Assembly (NCBI RefSeq): GCF_000744815.1
Contig: NZ_JQMQ01000005.1
Location: 5,537,801 to 5,601,800 of the forward strand
DNA: 64,000 bases
Source: Phaeacidiphilus oryzae TH49
GTDB lineage: Bacteria; Actinomycetota; Actinomycetes; Streptomycetales; Streptomycetaceae
Direction of reading: 5' to 3'
The notes below the pieces were generated by a model that ran no database searches, was not told the DNA's origin, and worked only from the letters and a program-made list of their open reading frames with translations. This document shows positions 44,368 to 53,310 of this stretch, one piece after another; the stretch's first letter is position 1, and the number at the start of each line of letters is the position of its first letter. A program made the position numbers and the translations under genes.

Positions 44368-44733
44368 GTGAGTGAGATTGATCCCAAGATCGACGCCCTG
44401 GTCCCCTCCTGGATGTACCTGCCGGACATCTCCGAGAAGTGGGGGGTGGAAGTCACCCGGGTCCGGCAGATGGTCAAGGAGGGCGATCTGCTCGCCGTCC
44501 GACGGGGTGAGAACAACAGCCTCCAGGTGCCCGCCGCCTTCATCGGGGACGAAAAGCCGGTGAAGGGCCTGGTCGGCACGCTCACCGTGCTGAAGGACGC
44601 GGGCTTCACCAAGGAGGAGGCCATCGAGTGGCTCTTCACCCCCGACGACACCCTGCCCGGGACGCCCATCGACGCGCTGCGCGAGAACCGCGGCACGGAG
44701 GTCAAGCGGCGCGCCCAGGCGATGGCCGTCTGA
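44368..44733 (+). CDS. Rv2175c-like helix-turn-helix DNA-binding protein
   Basis: 121 residues. A winged-helix N-terminal half ([42 protein letters not shown]) and the C-terminal [29 protein letters not shown]...[19 protein letters not shown] match M. tuberculosis Rv2175c, a DNA-binding substrate of kinase PknL. The mycobacterial N-terminal Thr-containing extension is missing here. The start is leaderless GTG. Target sites are unknown. Confidence 0.85.
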   Translation: MSEIDPKIDALVPSWMYLPDISEKWGVEVTRVRQMVKEGDLLAVRRGENNSLQVPAAFIGDEKPVKGLVGTLTVLKDAGFTKEEAIEWLFTPDDTLPGTPIDALRENRGTEVKRRAQAMAV

Positions 44734-44791
44734 GCGTCCGAAGATCCGAGCCGAAGGTCTGAGCCCAAGGTCTGAGGGGACGTCAACAACT

Positions 44792-45448
44792 GTGGAAACC
44801 CGTGAGGAGCGTGCGTCGGCGCTCGCCGACGCACGGCTCTACCTGTGCACGGACGCCCGCCGCGCGCAGGGCGACCTGCCCGACTTCCTGGACGCGGTGT
44901 TGTCCTCCGGAGTCGACATCATCCAACTGCGCGACAAGGGTCTCGAGGCCAGGGAGGAGCTGGCGCATCTGCGGCTGTTCTCCGAGGCCTGCCGCCGGCA
45001 CGGCAAGCTGCTCGCCGTCAACGACCGCGCCGACGTGGCGTGGGCGGCCCGGCCGGACGTCCTCCATCTGGGCCAGGACGACCTGCCGGTCCCGGCGGCC
45101 CGCGGCATCCTCGGCGACGGGGTGCTGATCGGCCGCTCCTGCCACGCGGAGGAGGAGGTGGACGCCGCCGCGGCGGAGCCGGGCGTCGACTACTTCTGCA
45201 CCGGGCCGGTCTGGCCCACCCCGACCAAGCCGGGGCGCCCGGCGCCGGGGCTCGGCCTGGTCTCCTACGCCGCCAAGCTCGGCACCGACCGCCCGTGGTT
45301 CGCCATCGGCGGTATCGACGCCGAGAACATCGAACAGGTCCTGGACGCGGGCGCCCGCCGGGTGGTGGTGGTCCGGGCGATCACCGCGGCCGATGACCCC
45401 GCGGCGGCCACGGCCCGCCTGGCCGCGCTGGTACGCGAACGCGACTGA
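44792..45448 (+). CDS. thiE: Thiamin-phosphate synthase
   Basis: 218 residues, TIM barrel: [67 protein letters not shown] and [29 protein letters not shown]. It joins the pyrimidine and thiazole phosphates. GTG 44792 with GAGGGG 13 nt upstream. Upstream DNA has a short tandem repeat (GAAGGTCTGAGCCC-like). No riboswitch is seen here; only the thiO operon has one. Confidence 0.95.
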   Translation: METREERASALADARLYLCTDARRAQGDLPDFLDAVLSSGVDIIQLRDKGLEAREELAHLRLFSEACRRHGKLLAVNDRADVAWAARPDVLHLGQDDLPVPAARGILGDGVLIGRSCHAEEEVDAAAAEPGVDYFCTGPVWPTPTKPGRPAPGLGLVSYAAKLGTDRPWFAIGGIDAENIEQVLDAGARRVVVVRAITAADDPAAATARLAALVRERD

Positions 45449-45511
45449 GCGCCGCCGCTCGGTTCCCGCGCCCCGGATCCGCCGCCCCCGCGGGGCGCGG
45501 ATCCGGGCGCC

Positions 45512-46114
45512 TCAGCGGCGGGTGAACGCCGGTTGCGCGAGGCCCGCGACGCGCGTCGGGCGGCCCAGCAGCGCGACCTCGCGGAACTGGTAGAGCAGCG
45601 CGCCCGTCGGCGCGTGGATGGTCATGTCCTCGGCCAGCGGCATCTGCAGCAGCCGCGTCCCGTCCGGCAGCCGCGCCCACCGCGGCACGCCGTCCGCCAG
45701 CAGTGCCGAAAGCGGCACCAGGTGCAGCGACTTGACCTCGTGGTTCGGCCGCAGCTCCGGCGCCCGCTCCGGAACCAGCACCACCACCGGGGTGATCACG
45801 AAACCCGAGTCGGTGGCGAAGTCGTCCAGCAGGCCGGCCACGCAGGACCCCGGGCAGACCAGCCCGACCTCCTCGGCCAGCTCGCGCAGCGCGGCCTCGA
45901 CCGCCGTCTCCCCGGCCTCGACCCGCCCGCCGGGCAGCGCCCACTGCCCCGGGTTGCGCCCCCGGTCGGCCCGGCGCATCAGCAGGACCTCGGGCTCCGG
46001 CTCGCATGGGATGACGCACAGGCAGACCGCCGCCGAGCGCCCGCCGGGAGGGACCGCCAGGGCGCGGCGCGGAAAGCCCGCCAGGTTGCCGCGGATGTCG
46101 GTCTCCGTGCTCAC
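45512..46114 (-). CDS. NUDIX hydrolase
   Basis: 200 residues. The Nudix box [24 protein letters not shown] (GX5EX7REUXEEXGU) is intact, and the context [11 protein letters not shown] and the C-terminal [20 protein letters not shown] suggest a CoA-pyrophosphatase-like or general NDP-X hydrolase. GTG 46114 gives a natural N-terminus. It lies 20 nt downstream of the Rrf2 gene on the same strand and is probably cotranscribed with it. The substrate is not determinable. Confidence 0.9.
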   Translation of the reverse strand: MSTETDIRGNLAGFPRRALAVPPGGRSAAVCLCVIPCEPEPEVLLMRRADRGRNPGQWALPGGRVEAGETAVEAALRELAEEVGLVCPGSCVAGLLDDFATDSGFVITPVVVLVPERAPELRPNHEVKSLHLVPLSALLADGVPRWARLPDGTRLLQMPLAEDMTIHAPTGALLYQFREVALLGRPTRVAGLAQPAFTRR

Positions 46115-46134
46115 GGGCTCTGCCTCGCTCGGGG

Positions 46135-46602
46135 TCAGTGCGACTGCCAGGCTTCCTCGCGTGCGGTGCGCACGGTGACCTCCTCGGGGAGGGCCCGGTC
46201 GGCGAGCTGGCCGATGGAGACCTGCTCCAGCACCTCGCGGAGGGAGTCCCGGGCGGCGATCCAGACGTGCTGGAGCACCTCGGCGTGCTCGTTGTAGGTG
46301 ACCGCCTCCGGGCGCAGTCCGTGCACCGAGACGAGCGGACCGTCGACGGCGCGGGCCACGTCCGCGACCGACACCTCGTCCGCCCGGCGGGCCAGCCGCC
46401 AGCCCCCGGCGGGGCCCCGCTGGGAGGTCACGATGCCGGCCTTGCGCAGGTCGGCGAGGATCGCCTGGAGGAAGCCGTGCGGGATCCCCTGCGCACGCCC
46501 GAGCTCCTCGGCGCTGACGGCGGAGCCCGCGCTCCCGCCCTCGCGCGAGGCCATCTCGATGAGCGCGCGCAGCGCGTAATCGGACTTCGCTGTGACTCGC
46601 AC
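46135..46602 (-). CDS. Rrf2-family transcriptional regulator
   Basis: 155 residues. Winged helix [20 protein letters not shown]...[42 protein letters not shown] at 4-75 is Rrf2. The usual three Fe-S cysteines are absent, so it is not an IscR/NsrR-type cluster sensor; CymR-like sulfur or thiol control is more likely. GTG start. It is divergent from a TauE/SafE permease across an AT-rich operator-like region, suggesting autoregulation and control of the permease. Confidence 0.88.
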   Translation of the reverse strand: MRVTAKSDYALRALIEMASREGGSAGSAVSAEELGRAQGIPHGFLQAILADLRKAGIVTSQRGPAGGWRLARRADEVSVADVARAVDGPLVSVHGLRPEAVTYNEHAEVLQHVWIAARDSLREVLEQVSIGQLADRALPEEVTVRTAREEAWQSH

Positions 46603-46631
46603 CCGAAGATTCTCGCAGACCGGCGTAGGCC

Positions 46632-46669
46632 ATAAAGTTGACTAAATTTATAGACTTACTGGCTATAGT
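46632..46669. promoter_or_regulatory. AT-rich operator and leaderless promoter of TauE permease
   Basis: Positions 46632-46669 are strikingly AT-rich for this genome. GACTA-AATTTA-TAGAC forms an imperfect inverted repeat. TATAGT (46664-46669) ends 7 nt before ATG 46677 (leaderless); TTGACT (46638-46643) is 20 nt upstream of it. It is the likely Rrf2 binding site. Confidence 0.65.
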
Positions 46670-46676
46670 CCGGCCC

Positions 46677-47603
46677 ATGGACTTCTCGTGGCCGCTCGTC
46701 CTCGCCGGAGCGCTCACCGGAGCCGCGGTCGGACTGACCGGGATGGGCGGCGGCGCCCTGATGACGCCGCTGCTGGTGATGATCTTCGGAGTGGATCCGA
46801 CGGCGGCGGTCGGCAGCGACCTGCTGGCCTCGGTCGCGATGAAGCCGGTCGGCGCCGCGGTCCACCACCGCGCCGGGACGGTGCGCTGGGACTTCGTCCG
46901 CTGGCTGCTGCCGACCGCCGTGCCGGCGGGGTTCGCCGGCGCCTTCGCGATGCATCTCCTCGGCCGGGGCGACGAGCTGACGAGCCGTCTGAAGTACGTG
47001 ATCGGCGGCGCGCTGCTGCTGGCGGTACTCGGGCTGGCGGCGCGGGCACTGCTGGACCGCCGCCGCGCCGCGCTCCCCGCGGCCGCTCAGGACACCGGGA
47101 CGCAGCGGGTACGGCCGGTGCCCACCCTGCTGATCGGCCTGGTCGGCGGGCTGATCGTGGGACTCACCTCGGTCGGCGCCGGGACGCTGATCATCGTGCT
47201 GCTGATGCTGACCCATCCCCGGCTCCAGGCGCGCGAGCTGGTGGGCACCGACCTGGTGCAGGCGGTCCCGCTGGTGGCCGCGGCGGCGGCCGGGCACCTG
47301 GTCGCGGGCGACACCAGCCTGTCGCTGGCCGGGGTGCTGCTGCTGGGGGCGATCCCCGGCATCTACCTCGGGGCCCGGGTCTCCGCCAAGGCCCCGAACC
47401 GGCTGCTCCGCGGGGTCCTGGCGATCCTCCTGGTCGGCTCGGGCCTCGCCCTGTGGAACGTCCCCACCAGCGTGATCGTCGCCGCGTCGGCGGGGCTGGC
47501 CGTGCTGGGCGTGGCCACCGCCCTCGTGCGGGGCGGCCGCCGCCGTGCCGATCCGGTTCCTGTTCCCACCGAGGGGGCAGAGGCGGCGAGCGCGGCGCCG
47601 TAG
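46677..47603 (+). CDS. TauE/SafE-family sulfite/sulfonate-type permease
   Basis: 308 residues, about eight helices in two inverted halves: [33 protein letters not shown] and its echo [37 protein letters not shown]. The family exports sulfite or organosulfonate-derived anions. ATG 46677 is set by the leaderless promoter. The last codons and the TAG stop lie within the intergenic hairpin element (SAAP-stop), as in the glycosyltransferase at 7848. The divergent Rrf2 supports a sulfur-related role. Confidence 0.87.
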   Translation: MDFSWPLVLAGALTGAAVGLTGMGGGALMTPLLVMIFGVDPTAAVGSDLLASVAMKPVGAAVHHRAGTVRWDFVRWLLPTAVPAGFAGAFAMHLLGRGDELTSRLKYVIGGALLLAVLGLAARALLDRRRAALPAAAQDTGTQRVRPVPTLLIGLVGGLIVGLTSVGAGTLIIVLLMLTHPRLQARELVGTDLVQAVPLVAAAAAGHLVAGDTSLSLAGVLLLGAIPGIYLGARVSAKAPNRLLRGVLAILLVGSGLALWNVPTSVIVAASAGLAVLGVATALVRGGRRRADPVPVPTEGAEAASAAP

Positions 47604-47725
47604 GCGCAGGTAAGGGGCGCGGGGAGCTGCGCGCCCAACCGTCTACGGTGCCTCGGCCGGCAACGGACATCTGGTGGCAATCCGGACCCCGGACCCCGTA
47701 CCCCGTACCCCGTACCCCGTACCGG
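47597..47725. repeat. Intergenic hairpin element, copy I, with CCCCGTA heptamer array
   Basis: Small hairpin GCGCCGTAGGCGC at the tauE stop, arm GGGGCGCGGGGAGCTGCGCG (47614-47633), a decayed core (GGCAACGGAC), then about four tandem CCCCGTA heptamers (47694-47721) where other copies have a single CCCGTACTCC. It lies between convergent genes. Confidence 0.8.
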
Positions 47726-47752
47726 CGCGCCGGACTGCGCCGCGCCCGCGGC

Positions 47753-48742
47753 TTACGCCGTAGCGGCCAGCGCCATCCGCCGCAGCGCCGCCCGCGCCGC
47801 CGGCACGGCGATCGGCGCCGCGGTGAGGACCGCGAGGGCGCCCGCGCGCAGCGTGGCGACGCGGGACTCCGGCGGCTCGCCGGCCAGCGTCGCGAGGAGG
47901 CTGGGGCGCCCGTCCCTGGCGTCCTCCCCGGCGTCCGAGACGTCGTCCCGCAGCTGGAAGGCCTCCCCGATGGGAAGCCCGAACTCGCCCAGCGCGGCCA
48001 GGAGTTCGGGCGACCCGCCGGCCAGTGCGGCACCCAGCTGCAGCGGCCGCTGGACGGTGTACCGGGCGGACTTGTACTGGGCGATCAACCGCTCCTGCCC
48101 GCGCGCCCCGGACCGCGCGGCGGTGCCGACGGTCTCCAGCAGCTGTCCGGCCATCACCTCGGTGCGCAGCACGTCGAAGTAGTCCCTGGCGCTGCTGACG
48201 CCGCTTCCGCTGATGCCGCTTCCGCTGACGTCGCCGCAGCCCGCGCCGCGTGCGAACAGCTCGTCGCACCAGGCCAGCAGCAGGTCGCCGACGATCAGCG
48301 CGGCCGAGTCGCCGAACCGCTCGGAGTCGCCGCGGAGCCCGGCCCGCGCGTGCTCCTCCGCGAAGCGGCGGTGGATGGACGGGGCCCCGCGCCGAGTCGG
48401 CGAGCGGTCCATCAGGTCGTCGTGGACCAGCGCCGCCGCCTGCAGCAGCTCCAGCGAGGCCGCCGCGGTCAGCGCCGCGGGCGCGTGCCGGGCGCCGCCC
48501 GCCGCGCGCCAGCCCCAGTAGCAGAAGGCCGCCCGCAGCCGTTTCCCGCCGCCCACCACGAACTCCTGTGCGGTCCGCGCCGCGGGCCCGAGTTCGGGGG
48601 AGATGTCGGTGAGCAGCCGGACCTTGCCCGAGAGGAACTCCGCGAGCAGCGTCTCGACCTGGTCCCGCACGCCCTCGTCGTCCACGGGCTCCACGGCCAC
48701 CACCGCCGGGGCGGCGGGCGTACGGGCGACGATCGGACTCAC
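47753..48742 (-). CDS. Polyprenyl diphosphate synthase (GGPP/FPP-type)
   Basis: 329 residues. First Asp-rich motif DDLMD (VHDDLMDRS), second DDVSD (LRDDVSDAG), with GGKRLR near the N-terminus. The two residues upstream of the first motif are Val-His, so chain length is probably C15-C20. It makes prenyl diphosphates for carotenoids, quinones or terpenes; a CrtI-like gene lies 2 kb away but no phytoene synthase. A TACGCT box 6 nt before GTG 48742 suggests a leaderless start. It is divergent from metF. Confidence 0.9.
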   Translation of the reverse strand: MSPIVARTPAAPAVVAVEPVDDEGVRDQVETLLAEFLSGKVRLLTDISPELGPAARTAQEFVVGGGKRLRAAFCYWGWRAAGGARHAPAALTAAASLELLQAAALVHDDLMDRSPTRRGAPSIHRRFAEEHARAGLRGDSERFGDSAALIVGDLLLAWCDELFARGAGCGDVSGSGISGSGVSSARDYFDVLRTEVMAGQLLETVGTAARSGARGQERLIAQYKSARYTVQRPLQLGAALAGGSPELLAALGEFGLPIGEAFQLRDDVSDAGEDARDGRPSLLATLAGEPPESRVATLRAGALAVLTAAPIAVPAARAALRRMALAATA

Positions 48743-48857
48743 GGCGTCAGCGTAACCGACCGCCCCCGGCGCGCCCGGACGCGCCCCGCGCCCCCGGTCG
48801 GCGACACGGCGTATCACCCTGTGGACATTCGGTTTCGGTCCGCGTCGGGATCGCGGA

Positions 48858-48863
48858 TACCCT
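48858..48863 (+). promoter_or_regulatory. -10 box of leaderless metF
   Basis: TACCCT followed by seven nt (TCCCCCC) and ATG 48871; the C-run cannot serve as ribosome site. Confidence 0.6.
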
Positions 48864-48870
48864 TCCCCCC

Positions 48871-49788
48871 ATGGCTCTCGGACTACCCACCACCAGGAAC
48901 GACCGGACGGTCTCGATCCGCGGTCAGCTGGCGGCCGGGAACCCCACGTACTCCTTCGAGTTCATGCCCCCGCGCAGCGAGGAGGAGGAGCGGCGGCTGT
49001 GGAACTCGGTCCGCCGGATCGAGGCCCTGGCTCCGACCTTCGTCTCCGTGACCTACGGCGCCGGCGGCTCCACCCGCGGCCGCACGGTGAACGTCACCGG
49101 CCGGATCGCCTCCGAGACCACCCTCACCCCGGTCGCCCACCTCACCGCCGTCGACCACTCGGTGGCCGAGCTGCGGAACATCATCGGCCACTACGCCGAC
49201 CAGGGCGTCCGCGACGTCCTCGCGCTCCGCGGCGACCCGCCGGGCGATCCCCTCGGCGCGTGGGTCTCGCATCCGCAGGGCATCGACTACGCCGCCGAAC
49301 TCGTCCGGCTGGTGAAGGAGTCGGGCGACTTCAGCGTCGGCGTGGCGGCCTTCCCCGAGATGCACCCGCGCTCCGCCGACCGGGAGAGCGACATCCGGCA
49401 CTTCGTCGACAAGTGCCGGGCCGGCGCCGACTACGCCATCACCCAGATGTTCTTCCGGCCCGAGACCTACCTCCGCTTCCGCGACCGGGTCGCCGCGGTC
49501 GGCTGCGACGTCCCGATCATCCCGGAGATCATGCCGGTCACCACGGTGCGGATGCTGGACCGGCTGCCGACCCTCTCCACCGCCGAGATCCCGGCCGAGC
49601 TCAGCGAGGCGCTGCTGGCCCACGCGGACGACAGGAAGGCGGTCCGCGCCATCGGCATCGACTGGGCGACCCGGATGTGCCGGACCCTGCTCGACGAGGG
49701 CGTCCCCGGGCTGCACTTCATGACGATGAACTTCTCCACCGTCACCTCGGAGATCTACCAGAACCTGGGCCTTCACCGCGCCGGGTGA
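48871..49788 (+). CDS. metF: 5,10-methylenetetrahydrofolate reductase
   Basis: 305 residues, FAD-dependent Met[14 protein letters not shown] start motif, [65 protein letters not shown] and a terminal [22 protein letters not shown]. It supplies 5-methyltetrahydrofolate for methionine synthesis. The mRNA is probably leaderless. Its start lies 129 nt from that of the divergent prenyl synthase. Confidence 0.96.
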   Translation: MALGLPTTRNDRTVSIRGQLAAGNPTYSFEFMPPRSEEEERRLWNSVRRIEALAPTFVSVTYGAGGSTRGRTVNVTGRIASETTLTPVAHLTAVDHSVAELRNIIGHYADQGVRDVLALRGDPPGDPLGAWVSHPQGIDYAAELVRLVKESGDFSVGVAAFPEMHPRSADRESDIRHFVDKCRAGADYAITQMFFRPETYLRFRDRVAAVGCDVPIIPEIMPVTTVRMLDRLPTLSTAEIPAELSEALLAHADDRKAVRAIGIDWATRMCRTLLDEGVPGLHFMTMNFSTVTSEIYQNLGLHRAG

Positions 49789-49887
49789 CAAGGGGGTGAC
49801 CGGACAGGCCGAGGGACTAGGGTGACCCCCACCGCATCACGCGGACCACCCCCTCCACCCCTGCCCGGCTGTCCCCCGGAGGCCCCG

Positions 49888-50775
49888 ATGAACCTGGGAT
49901 TCGCGGTTCTCTACGCCGCCTTCGCGGTGGTCGCGGCCTGGCTGCTCGCCGAGGTGCTGCTGCAGCACCGGGCACCACTCCACTGGCGGTTGCTGGCCCT
50001 GGCCGGATTCCTCGGCGTGGCCGGCGGGGTGTACCTGCGGAACGTGCCGGTGATCGTGGCCGGGGTGGCCGCCTTCGGCGCCGGGCAGCTGATGGTCGGC
50101 CGGATGCACAAGCTCCCCGGCGCGGAGGGCAGGTACTGGGCGCTCCGCCGCCCGTACCCCGCCGAGGACTTCGAGGACGGGCCGCACCCGGCGGAGGACC
50201 GCCCGGTCGGCGAGGTCGGCCCGGTGGAGCCGGTCGAGCCGGTGGAGTCGAGCGAGCCGCTGGAGCCGGCCGCCCTCGCCGAGCCGCTCCCGCCGCTGGT
50301 GCCCGGATACCCGCACGAGCAGCCGCCGCCGCTCTACGAGCAGCAGCCCGACTACGCCCAGCCGGTCTACGACCTCGGCGGCTACCAGCAGCCGGACGGC
50401 GCCACGCCGGTCTACTCCATGGAGCCGCTGCCCGAGGACAGCGACAACTACGGCGTCTACACCGGCCTCGCCGCCCAGCAGGTCCGCGAGCAGTACGCCG
50501 CCGAGGGCTACCAGCAGCCGTACCAGCAGCAGCCCTACGAGCAGCCGCAGTACGACCAGGCGGCCTACGACCAGCAGCAGTACGCGCAGTACCAGCAGCA
50601 GTACGCCCACGACTACCCGTACACCCCGGAGCAGCAGCAGTACGCGCAGTACCAGCAGCAGTACGCCGAGCAGGGCTACTACGTCGACGAGTACGGCCAG
50701 TACCAGCCCTACCAGCCGCAGCCGCAGTCCCACCAGCAGCCGGCCGCCGAGGGCTACTACGCCCCGGAGAGCTGA
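49888..50775 (+). CDS. Membrane protein with long Tyr/Gln-rich low-complexity tail
   Basis: 295 residues. Three short hydrophobic helices (about 4-80) are followed by a Glu/Pro/Val segment and then about 150 residues dominated by Tyr, Gln, Pro and Ala, with EQQQYAQYQQQYA-type units. The unit is duplicated at the DNA level with an exact 60-bp offset (50572-50607 and 50632-50667). ATG 49888 has CCCCGGAGG at ideal spacing. The tail is prion-like in composition and may self-associate; function unknown. The last 19 nt overlap the convergent oxidase gene. Confidence 0.82.
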   Translation: MNLGFAVLYAAFAVVAAWLLAEVLLQHRAPLHWRLLALAGFLGVAGGVYLRNVPVIVAGVAAFGAGQLMVGRMHKLPGAEGRYWALRRPYPAEDFEDGPHPAEDRPVGEVGPVEPVEPVESSEPLEPAALAEPLPPLVPGYPHEQPPPLYEQQPDYAQPVYDLGGYQQPDGATPVYSMEPLPEDSDNYGVYTGLAAQQVREQYAAEGYQQPYQQQPYEQPQYDQAAYDQQQYAQYQQQYAHDYPYTPEQQQYAQYQQQYAEQGYYVDEYGQYQPYQPQPQSHQQPAAEGYYAPES

Positions 50776-52232
50776 CGCTCCACCAGCTCAGCCGCCAGCG
50801 CCGCGGACATCCCGGCCCGGGGCAGTCCGCCGCCCGGATGCGCCCAGCCGCCGATCCGGTACCGGCCGGGCACCGCCGGGTCCCCGTTCGGCGCCGCCAG
50901 CAGCGCGCCCGAGGCCCCGGCCAGGGCCGGGGGCGGCAGCGCGCCGCCCGGCGCCCCGGTCTCCCGCTCCAGGTCGGCCGGGGTGCGGACGACCCGCCAC
51001 AGCAGCCGCTCGCCGAGGCCGAGTTCGGGGCCGAGGGCGTCGGCGGCCCGGGCGAGCAGCGCGTCCGCGTACCTCTCGGCGGTGGCCGGGTCCCCGGCCC
51101 AGTCGACCCGCCCCTGGGCGGGGACGGTGACCGTCAGCGAGGCGGCCTCGTGGCCCTCGGGCGCGAGCGAGGCGTCGTCCGGGCGCAGCAGCTGGAGGGT
51201 GGGCCGGGGGCAGGGCCGGGGCTCCGGCCCGAAGAGGGCCTCGCGCTCCTCCTCCGGATCGGCGGCGTGGAGCACGGTCCGCTCGGGCGTCCCCTCGGGG
51301 CGCGCCCCGCGCAGCGCCAGCAGCACGGTGAACCGCCCGGTGGCGGGCACCGGGCCGGAGGGGGCGGCGGGCGGTGCCGGTGGCGGGGAGGAGTCCAGTA
51401 CCGCGTCCGCCTCGATCAGCTCCCCGCCGGCGGTGCGCACCCCGGCCGCCCGGCCGGACTCCACCGCCGTCTCCTCGACCCGGGTGCCGAACCGGAACTC
51501 CACGCCCAGCTTCCGGCAGCGGGCCAGCAGATCGTCGGCGAGGCTCCGCATCCCCCCGTCGGCCAGGTACCAGACGCCGAAGGTCTGCTCCATGTACGGG
51601 AGCACGGCGAGCGAGGCCGGGGCGGTGCGCGGATCGAGGCCGAAGCGGACGGCGTACTCGTCCAGCAGCGCGGCGAGACCGGGGTGGCGCAGCTCGCGCG
51701 CGCCGATCCCGGCGACGGTCCTGGCCGGCGCGCGGAGGCGGCGCCGCACCGCCGGGTACGGGTCGGTGTGCAGCGGCCGCGGATCGGCCGGCAGCGGCTC
51801 CTCCAGCAGCGGACGCCTGGTGGCCTCCCAGACCGCCCGGCCGCGGTCCAGGAACGCCGCCCAGCGCTCGCCCGCGCCGGGGCCGAGCGCGGACTCCAGG
51901 GCCGCGACCACCCCCGCCCGGGAGGCGTTGGCCAGGTCGAACCGGGTGCCGTCGGGCAGGACGTGGTGGCTGCCGGGGGAGACCGGGCGCAGTCCGAGGT
52001 TGTCCTCCAGTCGGTCCTTCCCCGACTTGAGGTAGAGGTCGCGGTAGACCGCGGGCAAGGTCATCAGCGTCGGGCCGGTGTCGAAGGCGAAGCCGTCCCG
52101 CCGGTACCGGCCGAGCTGGCCGCCGTGCGCGGGAGCGGACTCGCAGACCACCACCTCGTGCCGGCGCCGGGCGAGCCGGGCGGCGGCGGCGAGACCGGAG
52201 ATCCCGGCCCCGATGACGACGATGCGTCCCAT
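50757..52232 (-). CDS. CrtI-like FAD-dependent amine oxidase/phytoene desaturase-family protein
   Basis: 491 residues. The N-terminal FAD loop VVIGAGISGLAAAARLARRRHEVVVCE, the GGQLGRYRRDGFAFDTGPTLMTLP segment and the C-terminal VPGRYRIGGWAHPGGGLPRAGMSAALAAELV match the carotenoid desaturase/isomerase family. The substrate may be a carotenoid or other polyene; no phytoene synthase is in the window. ATG 52232 (GTG 52235 is the alternative) with AAAGGGAG upstream. A TetR regulator is encoded just upstream on the same strand. Confidence 0.86.
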   Translation of the reverse strand: MGRIVVIGAGISGLAAAARLARRRHEVVVCESAPAHGGQLGRYRRDGFAFDTGPTLMTLPAVYRDLYLKSGKDRLEDNLGLRPVSPGSHHVLPDGTRFDLANASRAGVVAALESALGPGAGERWAAFLDRGRAVWEATRRPLLEEPLPADPRPLHTDPYPAVRRRLRAPARTVAGIGARELRHPGLAALLDEYAVRFGLDPRTAPASLAVLPYMEQTFGVWYLADGGMRSLADDLLARCRKLGVEFRFGTRVEETAVESGRAAGVRTAGGELIEADAVLDSSPPPAPPAAPSGPVPATGRFTVLLALRGARPEGTPERTVLHAADPEEEREALFGPEPRPCPRPTLQLLRPDDASLAPEGHEAASLTVTVPAQGRVDWAGDPATAERYADALLARAADALGPELGLGERLLWRVVRTPADLERETGAPGGALPPPALAGASGALLAAPNGDPAVPGRYRIGGWAHPGGGLPRAGMSAALAAELVERQLSGA

Positions 52233-52283
52233 CACGCTCCCTTTCCCGGCCGCGGGCGGAGCAGCCCCGGCCGGCCGACGATC

Positions 52284-52916
52284 CTATGCGGTCGCCCCCC
52301 GCCGGTGCGGCAGCACCCGGCCGCCGCCCGCGGGGGCGGACGCACGTGGCCGCAGTCCCTCGGTGAGCAGCCGGAGGAGCCGGTCCGCGTCCGCCTCGGC
52401 GCCGCCGGCCTGGTCGTTGACGTAGGCGATGCCGCTGAGGAGGCGGAGGACGTCGCGGGCCGCGATGTCGTGCCGAACCGTTCCTGCGGCCTGAGCGCGG
52501 CGGATCACCGAGACGGCGATCTGGTGGATCTCCTCGCAGGACGGGCGCAGTTCGGACTGCTCGTCGGAGAAGGCCGCGATCAGCGCCGAGGAGAGGCCGC
52601 GGTAGGTGTTGATGTACCGGACCAGTACGCGCATCCAGTCGTCCATCGCCTGCCCGGGCGGCTCGGCCAGCAGCCGGTCGGACTCGGCCCGCAGCTCGGC
52701 GAGCCACTCCCTGGTCACCGCCTGGAGGAGCGCCTGCCGGGTGGGGAAGTGGCGGTAGAGGGTGCCGGGACCGACGCCGGCCCGGCGGGCGATGTCGTCC
52801 AGCGAGGCGCCCGCGCCGTGCTCGCCGAAGGCGGACCTGGCCTCGGCGAGCAGCCGTTCGTTGTTGCGCCGGGCGTCGGCGCGCAGGGGGCGGTCGCGGG
52901 ATGTCGGTTTCGCCAT
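52284..52916 (-). CDS. TetR-family transcriptional regulator
   Basis: 210 residues. N-terminal helix-turn-helix RNNERLLAEARSAFGEHGAGASLDDIARRAGVGPGTLYRHFPTRQALLQAV (about 22-72), then an all-helical ligand domain (TetR_C with RGLSSALIAAF). ATG 52916 with AGAGAGGGG upstream is preferred over a longer in-frame GTG. It is probably cotranscribed with the CrtI-like oxidase 51 nt downstream and may control it. A perfect palindrome 113 nt upstream is a candidate operator. Confidence 0.9.
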   Translation of the reverse strand: MAKPTSRDRPLRADARRNNERLLAEARSAFGEHGAGASLDDIARRAGVGPGTLYRHFPTRQALLQAVTREWLAELRAESDRLLAEPPGQAMDDWMRVLVRYINTYRGLSSALIAAFSDEQSELRPSCEEIHQIAVSVIRRAQAAGTVRHDIAARDVLRLLSGIAYVNDQAGGAEADADRLLRLLTEGLRPRASAPAGGGRVLPHRRGATA

Positions 52917-53028
52917 GGTCGGTGAAGCCCCTCTCTGCCGTGGTCGGCGGCTCTCGGCTCTCGGCACGCGCACTCGTCCCGCGACCATCATCGCGCCGGG
53001 GCCTGTGGACGATGCGGAGCGGGGTCCG

Positions 53029-53046
53029 CTGAGTACGGGTACTCAG
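53029..53046. promoter_or_regulatory. Perfect 18-bp palindrome, candidate TetR operator
   Basis: CTGAGTACGGGTACTCAG has 8-nt arms and a 2-nt centre, the right size for a TetR-family dimer. Related GAGTA half-sites occur at about 53065 and 53107. Confidence 0.55.
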
Positions 53047-53253
53047 GCGGTCGCCGGTCACGATTGAGTATGTGTGCGGGTACCGACAGTGCTCGGCGAG
53101 CGGCAGAGTATCGGTCAACGGAGAGCGGCTCCCCGGGGCGAAGAGGCACGGGGGATCCACGGGGGAGGCCACGGGGGCTTCGCGACGGGGCCCGGGGGCC
53201 GCTCTCCAGGGGGGAAGCGGGGGAAGCACGGGGAACACGGGGGCACGCCGCAG

Positions 53254-53310
53254 GGGGCGGCCACCGGTTGGAGACCGCGGGAGGGACGGTCTCCAACCGG
53301 TGGCCGCCCC
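53254..53310. terminator. Perfect 24-bp stem hairpin
   Basis: Arms 53254-53277 and 53287-53310 are exact inverted repeats (starting GGGGCGGCCACCGG and ending CCGGTGGCCGCCCC) with a 9-nt loop CGGGAGGGA. No strong T run follows on either strand (TTC on plus). It could be a terminator, an RNA stabiliser or the core of a small RNA. Confidence 0.7.

Noticed and set aside
47694-47721. CCCCGTA heptamer array as a CRISPR or iteron origin
   Set aside because: Unit is 7 nt with no spacers and lies inside a decayed hairpin element with no rep gene nearby.
50757-50775. 19-nt overlap of convergent genes as a sign of a wrong stop
   Set aside because: Both C-termini are plausible and short convergent overlaps are common in this type of genome.
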